Part shown: piece after piece, positions 8,307 to 17,014 of the stretch
Layout of the letters: every line of letters begins with the position of its first letter
Position numbering within the stretch: the stretch's first letter is position 1
Notes under the pieces: model-generated
The model's database searches: none
Seen by the model: the letters and a program-made list of their open reading frames with translations, nothing else
Told to the model about the DNA's origin: nothing
NCBI GenBank assembly: GCA_018821715.1
Contig: JAHJLN010000430.1
Location: forward strand, 1 to 46,649
Direction of reading: 5' to 3'
From: Pseudomonadota bacterium
Lineage (GTDB): Bacteria > Desulfobacterota > Desulfobacteria > Desulfobacterales > Desulfobacteraceae
Length of the DNA stretch: 46,649 nt
Program-made: the position numbers and the translations under genes

Positions 8307-8753
8307 CTACAAGATTTCTTCCCTCAGCAGGTCCACCACCAAGCAGTACGCTGTGCTGACCGCCGGAAAGCAGACTGTCTGGGGGATATCAGAACTCATA
8401 AACAGCTCGATCCCCTCCGGTGTGGTCAGATCTGCCCCCGTCAATTCGCGGCAGTTGATGGTCTCCATCTCGGCTTCGAAGCGGCGGCGAAACTCCTGAA
8501 CCACCGCCAAAGTGTGGAACGATTTCTCCATGGTATCACCCCGCTCTTTCTTGAAGCCGATAGCCATCACAGCACCGGCGACAGCACCGCAGACACCCCC
8601 GGTGTTGCCGATCCCGCCGGCAAAGCCGAAGGCGATTCTAGGGATGATTTCATTATCAACTTTTAGTTCAAATTCCTGGCACACGGCCAGGAGTACGGCC
8701 TCTGCTCAAACGTAACCTTGCATTAATAATTTAGCAGCACGGTTTGTCTCCAT
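8307..8753 (-). CDS. C_GCAxxG_C_C family selenoprotein (Sec at residue 16, encoded by in-frame UGA)
   Basis: The ATG at 8753 is preceded by a near-perfect GGAGG (8 bases upstream). The frame reads METNRAAKLLMQGYV, then UGA (8708-8706), then AEAVLLAVCQEF and on to residue 148. The C_GCAxxG_C_C redox family has GYxCAxAVL at exactly this place, so UGA replaces the first motif cysteine. The remaining motif cysteines are present: GGVCGAVAGA (Cys55), INCREL (Cys101), and Cys128 and Cys137. A 7-bp hairpin with G in the apical loop begins 14 bases after the UGA, as expected of a bacterial SECIS. Ordinary ORF calling starts at an internal GTG (8684) and loses the active residue. The role is a putative redox protein, partner unknown. 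It lies 130 bases after hydA on the same strand. The alternative is a nonsense-mutated pseudogene, which the intact frame and hairpin argue against. Confidence 0.88.
8674..8692 (-). promoter_or_regulatory. SECIS-like hairpin following the selenocysteine UGA
   Basis: On the minus strand the mRNA reads TCCTGGC-CGTGT-GCCAGGA, a perfect 7-bp stem with a 5-base loop. It starts 14 bases after the UGA, and the loop starts 21 bases after it. The loop has G as its second base, which meets the usual bacterial SECIS rule of a G among the first two loop bases 16-37 bases downstream. It is within the coding region, as is normal in bacteria, and would bind SelB. Confidence 0.8.
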
Positions 8754-8882
8754 TATTTTTCCTCCTTTTTTGTTCAGAGGATACAATAATTTGAACAGTT
8801 TTTGAAATAATAAATGCAAATGAAATGGAAAGATACCCTATCCTGCTTCTCCCGGGAAAGAATGATCTATATATTCAATAGT

Positions 8883-10157
8883 TTAATGCACAGAGCAGGA
8901 AATGCACGGGTCATAAGACCTCACAAGCATTTCAGCCAGTTTTGTGATCTGTGTATCGGTTTTTCCTTTTTTTACTTCCTGTTTGACAAGTTCGGCCATG
9001 TCATGGTGGATGTTGGCATGGTTCTGGGTTGTGGGAATAATGCAATTGGCTTTTTCTATTTTGCCCGAATCATTGATGACATAATGATGATAAAGAATGC
9101 CGCGGGGGACTTCCACAGCTGAGATGCCTTGTCCGGATTTTACTGTATATTGCGCGCAGATAGTATCCAATGACATATCAAGCAGTTCATCGATCATTTG
9201 AATTGACTCATTTATGGTGTGCACACATTCCACAAGCCGGGCAATGTGGTTCATGTATGGGTTGTGGTTCACCGGTTTTAGATTGAATTCCTGAGCAATC
9301 TGTTTTGCCGGGGGATTTAGAAATTCATAATTGTTGTTTATTCTTGCAAGGGCGCCCACGGCAATAGATTCACGACTGAGTTTTGCAAATTTACTGGTGG
9401 AAAAATCAACAATATATTCATTGGTCATGGCAAGATAGTCAGTTTCATCCTTTATGATGCCGTCTGTTGATATCAGGCTGCCGCCGATCCAGGGGTAGCT
9501 TTTTTCTCCTTTTAAGGACACAAATTCAGTCTGCCTTTCAAACTCAGGCATTGTAAGGGTTTTGAAAAGCGCTACCGTTTTTTGTGCATCAAAAATTCGA
9601 TCTGATAATGCGGTTTTGATTTTTTCCAGATCTTTCTTTTTTGGGGCTTTGCTCATCCCCCCTACACAAAAGCTTGTGGGATGAGTGGTTCTTCCTGCCA
9701 GAATATCACACATATCATTGGCGCATTTTTTCAGCCGCAGCGCAATTTCCACAATATCCCGGTTTGATGATACCAATGGGATGACACTGCCCACATTAAA
9801 AAAATCAGGGGCTGCAAGGAAAAATAAATGTAAAAAATGACTTTGCAGGGTTTCTCCATGTTTGGCAAGAAGCCTGAGCTTTTTTGCGGTTTCCGGGAGG
9901 TCAATGCCAAATGCATTTTCTGTTGCCCGCAGTGATGCCAATGCATGGCCAATGGAACAGATACCGCAAATTCGTGCGGTTAAAAGATGCGCCATTTCAT
10001 AGGACATGCCTTTGAGCATGACTTCAAAGAATCTTGGGGTTTCAACCACTTCCCATTGAGATTCAACCAGTTTTCCATCTTTTACTTTGATGTGTATATT
10101 CCCATGTCCCTCTGTTCTTGCAATATGATGGACATTGATATTCATATTAACTTTCAT
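8883..10157 (-). CDS. hydA: Group 3b NiFe hydrogenase (sulfhydrogenase) alpha subunit, catalytic large subunit
   Basis: 424 residues. Ni and Fe ligands are seen in the N-terminal ARICGICSIGHA (~60-70) and the C-terminal DPCISCSVH. The protein carries the active site of a cytoplasmic bidirectional hydrogenase that exchanges electrons between H2 and NAD(P)H through the other three subunits. It overlaps hydD by 11 nt; the ATG at 10157 has GAGGT eight bases before it. The reading frame ends directly after the last motif His, so there is no C-terminal peptide for a maturation protease to remove. That is unusual, because the Pyrococcus furiosus enzyme has a short cleaved tail. The last cysteine position is TGC, so this is not a NiFeSe enzyme. 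Last gene of the hydBGDA run. Confidence 0.9.
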   Translation of the reverse strand: MKVNMNINVHHIARTEGHGNIHIKVKDGKLVESQWEVVETPRFFEVMLKGMSYEMAHLLTARICGICSIGHALASLRATENAFGIDLPETAKKLRLLAKHGETLQSHFLHLFFLAAPDFFNVGSVIPLVSSNRDIVEIALRLKKCANDMCDILAGRTTHPTSFCVGGMSKAPKKKDLEKIKTALSDRIFDAQKTVALFKTLTMPEFERQTEFVSLKGEKSYPWIGGSLISTDGIIKDETDYLAMTNEYIVDFSTSKFAKLSRESIAVGALARINNNYEFLNPPAKQIAQEFNLKPVNHNPYMNHIARLVECVHTINESIQMIDELLDMSLDTICAQYTVKSGQGISAVEVPRGILYHHYVINDSGKIEKANCIIPTTQNHANIHHDMAELVKQEVKKGKTDTQITKLAEMLVRSYDPCISCSVH

Positions 10158-10911
10158 TGCTGGTAACCTCTGTGAGCATGTTAAAAAAAGAAGTCTTTTC
10201 CTGTATCTGTTCTAACGTAAACCCGTATTCAATAAGGGTTTGTTTAAGGGCCGGCCAATTGTGTTCTTCAGCCGGTCCCCTGCAACCATAGCAGGGAAGT
10301 TTTCCGCCGGGACAGGGTGCGTTGCAGCCTGCGCGGGTAATCGGCCCCAGACAGATTTTGTTTTCATCCAGGAGACAGTGATTTAAGTTTTGTTTGCATT
10401 CCACACAAACCGGATATTTTTTAAAACTAAAATCAGCACCGGTAATCAGATGCACCACAATGTTTTCAAATTCTTTTTTATTAATGGGGCATCCGGGGAT
10501 TTCAAAGTCAATTTTTACAATCTCTTTGGCACTCTTCACCGGCAGCGTATCTATTTTATGTTTACCATAGACTTCAGTCACTGCATCTTTGGTATCATGG
10601 GTGTTGATAAGACTGTTTACACCGCCGCTGCACGCGCATGTGCCAAGGGAAATGAGAAGTTTGGCATTTTTTCTGATTTTTTTAATTCTGTCTATCTGGT
10701 CCTGACGGGAGATTGCCCCTTCAATAAACGCAATATCATAGTCGTTATTTTTATCAGAAGATATCTCTCTGAAGTTAACAATCTCTACCAAAGATAGAAG
10801 ATCTATTAATGTATCCTCTTTGTTTGTAATCTGAAGCTGGCACCCTTCGCAGCAGGTAAAGTCAAAAAACGCGACTTTTGGTTTTTCAATTTTTATTCCC
10901 AGATACTCCAA
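10147..10911 (-). CDS. hydD: Sulfhydrogenase delta subunit (NiFe hydrogenase small subunit, Fe-S electron relay)
   Basis: 254 residues of the NuoB/hydrogenase small-subunit family. FDFTCCEGCQLQI near the N terminus, SLGTCACSGG (~92) and PGCP (~139) give the proximal-cluster ligands. C-terminal cysteine sets (CVECKQNLNHC, CNAPCPGGKLPCYGCRG) provide further 4Fe-4S clusters, as in the delta subunit of archaeal hydrogenase I. No Tat signal is present, which fits a cytoplasmic enzyme. The start is TTG at 10911, supported by GGAG seven bases upstream; no ATG is available near it. It lies 11 bases after hydG and overlaps hydA. Confidence 0.87.
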   Translation of the reverse strand: MEYLGIKIEKPKVAFFDFTCCEGCQLQITNKEDTLIDLLSLVEIVNFREISSDKNNDYDIAFIEGAISRQDQIDRIKKIRKNAKLLISLGTCACSGGVNSLINTHDTKDAVTEVYGKHKIDTLPVKSAKEIVKIDFEIPGCPINKKEFENIVVHLITGADFSFKKYPVCVECKQNLNHCLLDENKICLGPITRAGCNAPCPGGKLPCYGCRGPAEEHNWPALKQTLIEYGFTLEQIQEKTSFFNMLTEVTSNES

Positions 10912-10922
10912 TTGAATTCTCC

Positions 10923-11831
10923 TTATATGGCTTCTTTTAAATTCATGACTGTCCAGAAATCCATGACCGGGCCGTCTTCACATGTAAAGGTGGAGCCTAC
11001 CATGCATCTGCAGCATTTGCCCATGCCGCAGTGCATCCGTCTTTCAAGGTCTACAAACATCCGGTCCATGGGCACGCCGATTTTATTTAAATGGGAACAG
11101 ACAAATTTGAACATCACCGGGGGGCCGCAAACGATTGCATAGGTGTTAACCGGGTCAATGGTAACCTCTTTAAACAGATCGGTTATCATTCCGGTTTTAT
11201 GCTTCCAGTTTTTATCTGGTTTTTCAACGATGAGATGGATGTCATTGTCGTAAATTTTTGACCACATTTCAAATTGATAATCAAACAGGATATCTTTTGG
11301 CGTTTTTGTGCCATAAAGGATGGTTACATCCTTATACTCAGAGCGGTGTTCATTGATCCAGAATATGGGGGCCCTTAATGGCGCCAGGCCAAGGCCTCCG
11401 GCAATTAACAAAACATTATGGCCGATCATTTTTTTCATAGGGAAATGGGTCCCAAAGGGCCCGCGCAATCCGATTTTTGTGTTAAGTTGCGCTTTATGCA
11501 GCATATGGGTGACTTTTCCTGCTTTTCGAATACAAAGCCCCACATGGCCCTTTCGAGAAGTGGAGCTTGATATTGAAATAGGGACTTCACCAAATCCAGG
11601 GAGTTCCACCATGACAAACTGGCCAGGGAGAAATGAAAAGAGCTTTGCTTCCACCGGATCTGTGATTTGAACGTGAAACAGCTTTACCATTTCCGTAAGC
11701 TGCACAATATTGGTAATCACGGCTTCATATACTTTATCTGTGCGCATCAGTTCAGTGGGCCGGTTAAAGTCAGGCAGTTTTTCCATAAACGGCTGGGTAT
11801 TTATATTATCTTCCGGGATTCTATATGTCAT
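10923..11831 (-). CDS. hydG: Sulfhydrogenase gamma subunit (FAD/NAD(P)-binding, 2Fe-2S)
   Basis: 302 residues resembling ferredoxin-NADP reductase/PyrK-type subunits. An N-terminal FAD-binding barrel ([21 protein letters not shown], shown in part) is followed by a nucleotide-binding domain ([22 protein letters not shown]). A C-terminal cysteine cluster ([17 protein letters not shown]) binds a 2Fe-2S centre. It links the hydrogenase module to NAD(P)H. The start ATG shares one base with the hydB stop (TAATG) and has GGAG ten bases upstream. The arrangement beta-gamma-delta-alpha matches the classical sulfhydrogenase operon. The name hydG here is the gamma subunit, not the radical-SAM maturase of FeFe hydrogenases. 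Confidence 0.87.
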   Translation of the reverse strand: MTYRIPEDNINTQPFMEKLPDFNRPTELMRTDKVYEAVITNIVQLTEMVKLFHVQITDPVEAKLFSFLPGQFVMVELPGFGEVPISISSSTSRKGHVGLCIRKAGKVTHMLHKAQLNTKIGLRGPFGTHFPMKKMIGHNVLLIAGGLGLAPLRAPIFWINEHRSEYKDVTILYGTKTPKDILFDYQFEMWSKIYDNDIHLIVEKPDKNWKHKTGMITDLFKEVTIDPVNTYAIVCGPPVMFKFVCSHLNKIGVPMDRMFVDLERRMHCGMGKCCRCMVGSTFTCEDGPVMDFWTVMNLKEAI

Positions 11832-12871
11832 TATGCGTTCTCCATCCTTAGATCATGAATCACAGCAACCGGGTATATGTTGGTTGGGCATGCATTTCCG
11901 CAGCGGTTGCAGCCGACACATTTGGGCTCATCATAGCTTTCCACAAACCCCCGGTACTGATGGTAATATCGATATTTAAGCCGGCTCATGGCACTGGGCC
12001 TGAAGTTATGTCCCCCTGCAACTTCTGCAAAGTCTATAAGGTTGCAGGAGTACAAGATTCGTTCTTTTGATGCCAAGTTTAGTGACACATCTATATTCTC
12101 TTTGACTGTGTAACAGTAACAGGTGGGGCAGACCATTGCGCAGCTTCCGCAGCTTAAACATTTGTCCCCCCATTTTTTCCAGACATCTGATTCAAACTCG
12201 ATATCCATAAGGGAGGGCAGGCCGGTTACATCCACTTCGTTTTTATAAAGACTCTCGATTTGTTTCTTTTTTTCAATATATTTTTTCTGATCTTTATCAG
12301 TAACTTCATTTGTTTTAATATTTTTTAAAAGATTAAACGCTTTGGAAGAATTGATTTCCATAAAATATTTATTGCCGATGTCTGTTAAAAAAATATCAAA
12401 TCCATGCAAGGCAACATCGGTTCCCAGAGACTGGGCAAAGCATCCTTTTGGCGGGGCATTATCGATTCCGATGATAAATGTATTTTTTCTGCGCGCCACA
12501 TAATAGGGATAGGGAAATTTGCCTTTCATCAATACCTTGTCAAGTTTCAGCAATCCATTGATATCATAAGGCCTTAATCCGATGATCACACGCGGGTGTA
12601 TGGTGTATTCAATTTTTTGATTCCATGTTCCGTCTTTAAAATGGAATGTGGAAAGGTTTTCTTTAAAAGGGAGAAAAAAATTTTTAACAGATGAATAAGT
12701 AATTGTATAGTCAATGGCCATTTCATTAAAATTGCTGATTTCTTCAAACTGGTAAATGGGCTCTCCTTTGGCGTTTCGATCTGTTTCCACCGGTCCTATG
12801 GTCTGGTTTTCCTTGATTATATTGTTTACAAATTTTTTAAAATTGCTTTTCGTGATGGTTTTAAACAGCAT
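11831..12871 (-). CDS. hydB: Sulfhydrogenase beta subunit (4Fe-4S protein, AsrA/HydB family)
   Basis: 346 residues. Two 4Fe-4S ferredoxin-type motifs occupy the C-terminal third: [17 protein letters not shown] (~238-255) and [17 protein letters not shown] (~317-333). The N-terminal part matches the HydB/anaerobic sulfite reductase A family ([14 protein letters not shown], then a [13 protein letters not shown] segment). First gene of hydBGDA; the ATG at 12871 has GGGAG seven bases before it. The beta subunit wires clusters between the gamma subunit and an external acceptor. It could be mistaken for AsrA, but the following hydrogenase subunits settle the assignment. I found no convincing promoter in the 230 bases upstream. 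Confidence 0.87.
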   Translation of the reverse strand: MLFKTITKSNFKKFVNNIIKENQTIGPVETDRNAKGEPIYQFEEISNFNEMAIDYTITYSSVKNFFLPFKENLSTFHFKDGTWNQKIEYTIHPRVIIGLRPYDINGLLKLDKVLMKGKFPYPYYVARRKNTFIIGIDNAPPKGCFAQSLGTDVALHGFDIFLTDIGNKYFMEINSSKAFNLLKNIKTNEVTDKDQKKYIEKKKQIESLYKNEVDVTGLPSLMDIEFESDVWKKWGDKCLSCGSCAMVCPTCYCYTVKENIDVSLNLASKERILYSCNLIDFAEVAGGHNFRPSAMSRLKYRYYHQYRGFVESYDEPKCVGCNRCGNACPTNIYPVAVIHDLRMENA

Positions 12872-13164
12872 GTATGGCTCCCATTTTTTTTAATGATAAA
12901 TACTTCATTCGTTAATAATAAATAATGCCATTGTTATGATCTTGCTGTGATGGGCTGGCTCTTTAAGAGGATCAACTAAAAGCGCTTTATCAATAGTCCT
13001 GCAAAAAAAGGGTCCACAAATGTAAAATTGGTACAGCCTTTATAACTATTGAACCGGATGTTCGGCAAAGGAAATTATCAATGAGAAGTTGTTGAACAAT
13101 GTCACGGATACATAGCCGAAACGTCAATTTCTATTATGGGTTTTATATCGTTAGTTTTGTGATC

Positions 13165-13599
13165 ATGCAAGAAAAAAAGATTCTTTTAAAAGGGAAAAAG
13201 GCTGCTATTGATGCGGTTCAGCTTTGTCTTGAAAAAGGATTTTTAAAAGAAAACCTGATTGAAAAGCTTCAAACCCAGGTGTTTTCAGGGGTGGCGAACA
13301 TTATACAGGAAGGCCAGGACGGATTGTATGACGCTGTTGCCCATGGACGATCCGGCACTCAAAAAAGCCTTCTGGTAAGTCTTTTTAAAGGACCGGTCTG
13401 TTCTGTTCAAGGAGCTTCACGATGCAGCCCTGTGGATGTGTCCTTGACCGGAAAGGCTCTGATCTGGTCCAAACCGATAATGCCGGCTGAAATCACTATC
13501 AGGATATCGAATCATGCGCTTGAACCTCTTAACATGTATCGATTTTTAACATCAAATATTTCGGACTCGGAAACAACTTTGAACCCGAATTTCTCATAA
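13165..13599 (+). pseudogene. Unrecognised open frame, probably decayed
   Basis: The ATG at 13165 opens MQEKKILLKGKKAAIDAVQL, followed by plausible soluble sequence up to about nt 13350. After that the natural-looking protein sequence seems to move to another frame (LFKELHDAALWM), which then stops. Its 3' end lies antisense to a clear acetyltransferase remnant. The frame is open further upstream to 13099, but neither start has a ribosome-binding site. I do not recognise it. Most likely a frameshifted fragment; a chance ORF is also possible. Confidence 0.3.
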
Positions 13600-13706
13600 A
13601 AGCGTACATTTTTATCCAAATCTGTCTCTAAGTATGCTTCTGCGGTGGACCCAAAAAAAACAACAAACCGAGTAACACCAAAATTGCTATCAAAGAGGCA
13701 TGGGAA
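13512..13706 (-). pseudogene. C-terminal remnant of a GNAT-family N-acetyltransferase
   Basis: Read on the minus strand, 13706 to 13512 gives ~64 codons with no start, bounded upstream by an in-frame stop. The part EAYLETDLDKNVRFYEKFGF and then KVVSESEIFDVKNRYMLR is the canonical last strand-helix-strand of GNAT enzymes (LET....NV.FYEK.GF). The acetyl-CoA-binding Q/RGxGxG/A part is missing. It is a truncated relic. Confidence 0.6.
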
Positions 13707-13860
13707 TTACAAGAAACTTTTTCATAAACGCGATTTTCTGAGAGTATAACACTCAAATCAAAGTGTTAAACAAAAATAATATAATTGTTATTTTTATCAT
13801 TTTGGCGTTTGAGGGAGGGGTGAAATGTGCAATGAAATGCCTATTTGGAAAAAAGCATAA

Positions 13861-13889
13861 AAGGGGCAGCGCCGAACGCTGAACCCCTT
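13861..13889 (-). terminator. Stem-loop terminator of the tRNA gene
   Basis: On the minus strand AAGGGG...CCCCTT encloses an inner CAGCG-TTCG-rich stem and is followed by TTTTATGCTTTTTT. It begins 10 bases after the tRNA 3' end. Confidence 0.7.
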
Positions 13890-13898
13890 AGTGTCTTT

Positions 13899-13975
<77 letters not shown>

Positions 13976-14048
13976 TCAAGATCTGAGGAATATATAGAAT
14001 TGCAGGGTGCGTGTCAAGCTTTTTTCATTTTATTCAGATTTAAGTTTT

Positions 14049-15011
14049 TTAATCCGCCATGGCCTGTTTTAACTCTTCAATGGAAGCGGTTGCCGTACCG
14101 ACCTTTGCAACAACGATTCCAGCCGCGGCATTGGCAATCATTGCACTTTGTTTAAAGGTTCCACCAATGGCAAGCCCAAGGCCCAAAAGAGAAATTACCG
14201 TATCTCCGGCACCGGAAACATCAAACACCTGCCGTGCCTTTGATTCAATGGTAAAGGGGGGTTGGTCCTTTTCAAACAGCACCATTCCGTCCTTACCACA
14301 GGTAATTATCAATTTTTCCAGTTTCACCTTTGTCATGATTTTATTGCCAGCCAAAAAAAGGTCCTGGTCTGATTTAATATCCATGTTGGCGGCCAGGCTT
14401 GCCTCTTTTCTGTTCGGGGTAAGGATGGTGACCTTTTCATACTTTGAAAAATCAAGAGATTTGGGGTCGGCCAGCGTTAAAACCATATGTTTTTTTGCCA
14501 GCCGGACCGTCTGCCGGACCAGTTCTTTGGTTATCAGGCCTTTGTCATAGTCTGAAAGAATAATCAGATCCACGCCTGGAATTTTGTCCTTAATGATTTC
14601 AATGAGTCTTTTAAGGGTATCAGAATTGATGTTCTTCTTTATTTCCTTGTCAATTCTCAACACCTGCTGGTTGGATGCAATCACCCTTGTTTTTCTTGTT
14701 GTCGGCCTGTCCGGCTCACTGATGATGCCATCGGTTTTGATGCCCAGTCCTTCAAGCATCTCAAATATCATCCGGCCGGCCCTGCCGGTTCCTGCTGTTC
14801 CAATGGCCTGGACATTTGCCCCCATGGCCACCAGGTTATTTATGACATTGCCGGCCCCGCCAAGGGCCTGGCTTTCTTTTTCCACACAAACCACAGGGAC
14901 CGGCGCTTCAGGCGAGATCCGGTCCACACTGCCCCACAGGTATTCATCGATCATCAGATCGCCGATGACAAGGGCTTTTACTTTTTTAAAATCATCAATA
15001 TTAATCATCAT
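14049..15011 (-). CDS. hldA: D-glycero-beta-D-manno-heptose-7-phosphate kinase (RfaE1/HldA domain)
   Basis: 320 residues of the PfkB/ribokinase family: VIGDLMIDEYLWGSVDRISP at the start, GGAGNVINNL, and the catalytic DVSGAGDTVIS with its Asp base near residue 265. It phosphorylates heptose-7-phosphate to the 1,7-bisphosphate for LPS inner core synthesis, so the organism probably makes a heptose-containing LPS. The adenylyltransferase half found in fused HldE is not present, so it must be encoded elsewhere. Its ATG overlaps the thrH stop (ATGA). It sits as third gene after hom and thrH, a metabolically unrelated but coupled neighbour. Confidence 0.88.
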   Translation of the reverse strand: MMINIDDFKKVKALVIGDLMIDEYLWGSVDRISPEAPVPVVCVEKESQALGGAGNVINNLVAMGANVQAIGTAGTGRAGRMIFEMLEGLGIKTDGIISEPDRPTTRKTRVIASNQQVLRIDKEIKKNINSDTLKRLIEIIKDKIPGVDLIILSDYDKGLITKELVRQTVRLAKKHMVLTLADPKSLDFSKYEKVTILTPNRKEASLAANMDIKSDQDLFLAGNKIMTKVKLEKLIITCGKDGMVLFEKDQPPFTIESKARQVFDVSGAGDTVISLLGLGLAIGGTFKQSAMIANAAAGIVVAKVGTATASIEELKQAMAD

Positions 15012-15613
15012 ATCTCTAACAATGAGGCAATCATGGTTTTTAGCTCCGGGTAGTTTTTTGTTACCGGGATATCGGGAAAGTCTGTAATGACGGAATCCGG
15101 CGGGTTATAGAAAAATCCCTGGTTGGCTTCCTTGATCATCCCGATGTCATTATAGGAATCTCCAAAGGCAATGACGTGATAATTCACGTTCTTTAAAGCT
15201 TTAACCGCTTCTTTTTTCTGATTGTGAATCCTGATGTTGTAATTGGTGATATTGCCTTGTTTATCAATGGTCAGGTTGTGGCATAAAAGTGTGGGAAAAT
15301 TCAACTTTGCCAACAACGGCTTTGCAAACTCTTCAAATGTATCTGACAGGATAATGATCTGGGACTGTTCCCTGATCCAGTTTAAAATATCCAATGCACC
15401 TTCAAGAGGCTCCAGGGTGGCAATCACCGCTCGAATATCCTGAATTTTCAAATGATGCTCTTTTAATATGGAAAGCCGTTTGGTCATCAGCACATCATAA
15501 TCACTGATATCCCGGGTGGTCAGTTTCAGTTCCTCAATTCCGGTTTTTTTTGCCACATTAATCCATATTTCCGGCAAAAACACGCCTTCTAAATCTGCAA
15601 CCAATATTTTCAT
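15008..15613 (-). CDS. thrH: ThrH, phosphoserine/phosphohomoserine phosphotransferase (HAD family)
   Basis: 201 residues. HAD motif I is DLEGVFLPEIW near the N terminus (ThrH signature DLEGV..PE.W), motif II IIILSDTFEEF (~86-96) and motif IV AFGDSYNDIGM (~150). ThrH of Pseudomonas has phosphoserine phosphatase activity and can transfer the phosphate to homoserine. Placement directly after homoserine dehydrogenase (8-base gap), with no thrB in view, suggests it makes phosphohomoserine for threonine. It could instead be the serB of this organism; the context favours the threonine role. Confidence 0.85.
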   Translation of the reverse strand: MKILVADLEGVFLPEIWINVAKKTGIEELKLTTRDISDYDVLMTKRLSILKEHHLKIQDIRAVIATLEPLEGALDILNWIREQSQIIILSDTFEEFAKPLLAKLNFPTLLCHNLTIDKQGNITNYNIRIHNQKKEAVKALKNVNYHVIAFGDSYNDIGMIKEANQGFFYNPPDSVITDFPDIPVTKNYPELKTMIASLLEI

Positions 15614-15621
15614 TTCTCTTT

Positions 15622-16935
15622 CTACTCCTGGGCAATTTCTTCTATTCTAATGACAACAGGATCACCAATAACAGAATCTGTTTTTGAAATTTGTTTTAAG
15701 GCCTTTTGCACCCAAGCTTCCTTGGCAATATGGGTGATCATTACAACCGGTACTTTTCCATTGCTGTTTCTTCCCTTTTGATGAACCGATTTAATACTGA
15801 TATTGTTTTCTCCCAGAATCCCGGAAATTTTAGCCAAGACTCCAGGATGATCCTGGGCTTCGAACCGAAGATAATATCTCGTATACAATTCCTTCATGGG
15901 AAGAATCGGAATTATTTTGATATTATCTTCAGGATATCCCAAGATGGGGACCCGTCTTTTTATGCCTAAGATAATGTTTCGGGCAATATCTGCGATATCA
16001 CTTAACACAGCGCTGGCGGTCGGCATCATACCGGCCCCGTGACCGTACAGCATGGTCTGTCCTGTGGCATCGGCATCAATGACAATGGCATTCATGGATT
16101 TATCAACATGGGACAAGGGATTTGAATCCGATATCATTGTGGGATGTACTCTTGCTTCCACGTGGTCGTCATGAAATTTTCCAATGGCCAGAAGTTTGAT
16201 GGTATATCCGAATGACCTTGCAAACTCAATATCCACCGGTGTGATATTGCGGATGCCTTCCACATGAATGTCTTTTAAATTAATCTCCATGCCGTGGGCA
16301 AGAGAATTTAAAATAGCCAGCTTATGGGCGGTATCAAATCCGTCGATGTCCAAAGAGGGTTCAGCCTCGGCATATCCAAGGTCCTGGGCATCCTTTAACG
16401 CATCTTCAAAACTGGATCCGTCCTTTGATATTTTGGTAAGGATATAATTGCAGGTCCCGTTTAAAATTGCTGACATGGACTTGATATTATTGGCCACAAG
16501 AGATTCTCTGAGGGATTTGATAATCGGCATGCAGCCGCCGCAGCTTGCCTCAAAGGCCAGATCAACCAGGTTCTTCCTGGCTGTTTTGACAAGATCATTT
16601 CCATACCCGGCAAGAAGGGCTTTATTGGCAGTGACCACATGTTTTTTATTTTCAAGGGCTTTTAAAATAAACTGCCTGGCAATGGTTTCTCCTCCAATGG
16701 TTTCCACAACAATATCTATTGCAGGGTCATCGATAATCTTATATGCATCAGAAACAAGAGCGGTTGTTCCAAGATCAAGGCCTCTGTCTGTGGTGGTATC
16801 AATATCAGCAATTGTCATAAGGTTTAAAACAGCCCCAGTCCTGGATTCCAGCAATTGTTTTTTTTGTTTTAACAGCTTTGCCACTCCAGCGCCAACAACA
16901 CCATATCCTAAAATTCCAATATTGATTGTTTTCAT
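15622..16935 (-). CDS. hom: Homoserine dehydrogenase with C-terminal ACT domain
   Basis: 437 residues. NAD(P)-binding GILGYGVVGAGVAKLL opens the protein, VVTANKALLA is the conserved catalytic-domain start, and GTCNYILTKI plus LGYAEAEPSLDIDGFDTAHK is the substrate site with the catalytic Lys. From ~350 an ACT domain (YYLRFEAQDHPGVLAKISGI) probably binds threonine for feedback inhibition. It converts aspartate semialdehyde to homoserine. First gene of hom-thrH-hldA, transcribed from a good promoter at 16979-17007. Confidence 0.93.
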   Translation of the reverse strand: MKTINIGILGYGVVGAGVAKLLKQKKQLLESRTGAVLNLMTIADIDTTTDRGLDLGTTALVSDAYKIIDDPAIDIVVETIGGETIARQFILKALENKKHVVTANKALLAGYGNDLVKTARKNLVDLAFEASCGGCMPIIKSLRESLVANNIKSMSAILNGTCNYILTKISKDGSSFEDALKDAQDLGYAEAEPSLDIDGFDTAHKLAILNSLAHGMEINLKDIHVEGIRNITPVDIEFARSFGYTIKLLAIGKFHDDHVEARVHPTMISDSNPLSHVDKSMNAIVIDADATGQTMLYGHGAGMMPTASAVLSDIADIARNIILGIKRRVPILGYPEDNIKIIPILPMKELYTRYYLRFEAQDHPGVLAKISGILGENNISIKSVHQKGRNSNGKVPVVMITHIAKEAWVQKALKQISKTDSVIGDPVVIRIEEIAQE

Positions 16936-16978
16936 TCGCTTTTTATTCTCCGATAATTCCTATGTTTAAAATCTAATT

Positions 16979-17007
16979 TAGATACAATATTCAAATCATG
17001 ATGTCAA
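16979..17007 (-). promoter_or_regulatory. Sigma70 promoter of hom-thrH-hldA
   Basis: On the minus strand: TTGACA (17007-17002), 17-base spacer, TATCTA (16984-16979). It is 44 bases before the hom start codon. Confidence 0.65.
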
Positions 17008-17014
17008 AAAGCTT

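Noticed and set aside
8883-8900. Possible selenocysteine in the hydrogenase large subunit (NiFeSe type)
   Set aside because: Both cysteines of DPCISC are TGC/TGT-coded and the frame closes with TAA; no UGA is involved.
13018-13050. Possible sigma54 promoter in front of hydB (GG...GC on the minus strand)
   Set aside because: The GG and GC elements are 11 bases apart instead of 10, and the -24 box is poor.
13099-13164. Upstream extension of the frame at 13165
   Set aside because: No Shine-Dalgarno, and composition unlike coding sequence; the whole frame is already doubtful.
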